Shown here in pieces: positions 6,876 to 7,138 of a DNA stretch of 7,138 bases (positions are counted from its first letter, which is position 1; the number at the start of each line of letters is the position of its first letter). The notes beneath the pieces were generated by a model that saw nothing but the letters and a program-made list of their open reading frames with translations, ran no database searches and was not told the DNA's origin. The position numbers and the translations under genes are program-made. This DNA comes from Alistipes sp. (GTDB taxonomy: Bacteria; Bacteroidota; Bacteroidia; Bacteroidales; Rikenellaceae). The stretch spans positions 1 through 7,138 of the forward strand of contig JAFOEH010000035.1 in NCBI GenBank assembly GCA_017380275.1, read 5' to 3'.

Positions 6876-6924
6876 TATAACTTACAATGAAATCACTTCA
6901 TTTTTAGCATACGCCATCCTGACC
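6867..6924 (-). promoter_or_regulatory. Antiterminator pairing and competing hairpins of the Phe/Tyr attenuator
   Basis: The RNA segment GGTCAGGA inside leader codons 17-19 (6924-6917) is exactly complementary to TCCTGACC in the 5' arm of the terminator (6874-6867). Forming this 8-bp antiterminator would prevent the terminator. The same leader segment can instead be drawn into an upstream hairpin, ACGGT (6931-6935) with ACCGT (6922-6926), loop of 4 nt. A further local hairpin, AATGAA/TTCATT (6886-6891 with 6897-6902), would shorten the antiterminator loop. In the usual model a ribosome stalled at codons 6-13 frees codons 17-19 to form the antiterminator. A ribosome reaching the stop codon covers them and lets the terminator form. 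The pairings are read from sequence; the mechanism is inferred. Confidence 0.8.
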
Positions 6925-6972
6925 GTTAGCACGGTAGTCGTAAAATCGCTTAAAATAAGAGTGGCTCATCAT
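6904..6972 (-). CDS. Phe/Tyr-rich leader peptide of the pheA operon attenuator
   Basis: A 22-codon frame starting ATG ATG and ending TAA. The first fourteen residues read MMSHSYFKRFYDYR, followed by ANGQDGVC. Codons 6, 7, 10, 11 and 13 are Tyr, Phe, Phe, Tyr, Tyr, so five of eight codons in 6-13 encode the products of the downstream operon; there is no Trp codon. An AAGGA Shine-Dalgarno-like site (6982-6978) lies 5 nt before the first ATG and 8 nt before the second, so either may be used. The frame starts about 34 nt after the predicted transcription start and is followed by competing hairpins and a terminator. The peptide itself probably has no function; ribosome position on it would be the signal for charged tRNA-Phe and tRNA-Tyr. 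I recognise no named homologue, so no symbol is given. Confidence 0.88.
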   Translation of the reverse strand: MMSHSYFKRFYDYRANGQDGVC

Positions 6973-7012
6973 ATTATTCCTTTTGGGGCAGCTGTGCTAC
7001 CATACACGACTA

Positions 7013-7043
7013 CAAATATATCGTAATTCGTCGAAAAATCAAA
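7013..7043 (-). promoter_or_regulatory. Bacteroidetes-type promoter of the pheA leader and operon
   Basis: On the minus strand TTTG (7043-7040) is followed after exactly 19 nt by TATATTTG (7020-7013), matching the known Bacteroidetes primary sigma consensus of a -33 TTTG and a -7 TAnnTTTG. Transcription should begin near 7006, giving about 34 nt before the leader peptide start. It lies between the end of the upstream gene and the leader, exactly where an attenuated operon needs its promoter. Confidence 0.78.
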
Positions 7044-7070
7044 ATACTTTGCTCGGAAATGTGTAAAAAA

Positions 7071-7138
7071 TTACTCAACGTACTTGATTACATCCATATT
7101 GCGGGGCTTCGCTGCGGGCTCCTCGTCGGGGTAGCCGA
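7071..7138 (-). CDS. C-terminal end of a probable nitroreductase-family protein (partial)
   Basis: Only the last 21 codons and a TAA stop are in the window, beginning GYPDEEPAAKPRN and ending DVIKYVE. A GYP-x-E-EP-x-x-KPR type tail close to the C-terminus is typical of FMN-dependent nitroreductase-family proteins, where it follows the last core strand. This is the only frame of the three on this strand that gives a plausible protein end. The rest, including the FMN-binding residues, lies beyond the window, so the family call is tentative. It ends 27 nt before the -33 element of the pheA promoter. I saw no clear terminator between them, so some read-through into the leader is possible. Confidence 0.5.
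   Translation of the reverse strand, partial: GYPDEEPAAKPRNMDVIKYVE

Noticed and set aside
6842..7006. T-box or metabolite riboswitch controlling pheA
   Set aside because: I see no T-box sequence and no known aptamer core. The Phe/Tyr-rich frame and competing hairpins are better explained as a translated leader attenuator.
6934..7013. 8-bp inverted repeat GTAGTCGT (6934-6941) / ACGACTAC (7006-7013)
   Set aside because: The upstream arm overlaps the -7 element and the predicted transcription start, so most of it would not be in the RNA. It could be an operator, but nothing else supports that.

Overview
The window looks like a chromosomal segment from a member of the Bacteroidales. Alistipes or a relative in the Rikenellaceae is my best guess, from protein style and moderate GC, but this is an inference. 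Supporting signs are a promoter with the Bacteroidetes TTTG / TAnnTTTG architecture, starts with few strong Shine-Dalgarno sites, a DAHP synthase fused at its C-terminus to chorismate mutase, and the pheA / aminotransferase / tyrA / DAHPS-CM gene set. Every supported gene lies on the minus strand, so transcription runs from high to low coordinates.

Layout in the direction of transcription: (1) 7138-7071 holds the last 21 codons of a gene that resembles the C-terminus of a nitroreductase-family protein. (2) 7043-6842 is a complete regulatory leader. It has a Bacteroidetes-type promoter and a 22-codon leader peptide with five Phe/Tyr codons in an eight-codon stretch. Its RNA can fold into mutually exclusive hairpins, and a Rho-independent terminator ends 14 nt before pheA. 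This looks like a ribosome-mediated (trp/phe-type) attenuator. (3) 6827-2826 is the aromatic amino acid operon: prephenate dehydratase (pheA), a PLP aminotransferase, prephenate dehydrogenase (tyrA) and bifunctional DAHP synthase/chorismate mutase. It is closed by a strong terminator at 2808-2781. (4) 2719-1 is a second operon: an alpha/beta hydrolase, an unusual Mur ligase of the MurF type with an N-terminal membrane domain, and a D-Ala-D-Ala ligase cut by the window edge.

How the genes work together: DAHPS-CM performs the first shikimate step and turns chorismate into prephenate. PheA converts prephenate to phenylpyruvate and TyrA to 4-hydroxyphenylpyruvate. The aminotransferase probably completes Phe and Tyr. 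The leader peptide would sense charged tRNA-Phe and tRNA-Tyr, the products of this operon, and has no Trp codon. The downstream trio appears to be a peptidoglycan-precursor module: Ddl makes a D-Ala-D-Ala type dipeptide and the MurF-like ligase joins it to the precursor. The role of the hydrolase is unknown.

The most interesting items are the Phe/Tyr attenuator, read directly from the sequence, and the hydrolase / membrane MurF-like ligase / Ddl cassette. I saw no mobile elements, CRISPR arrays, tRNA or rRNA genes.
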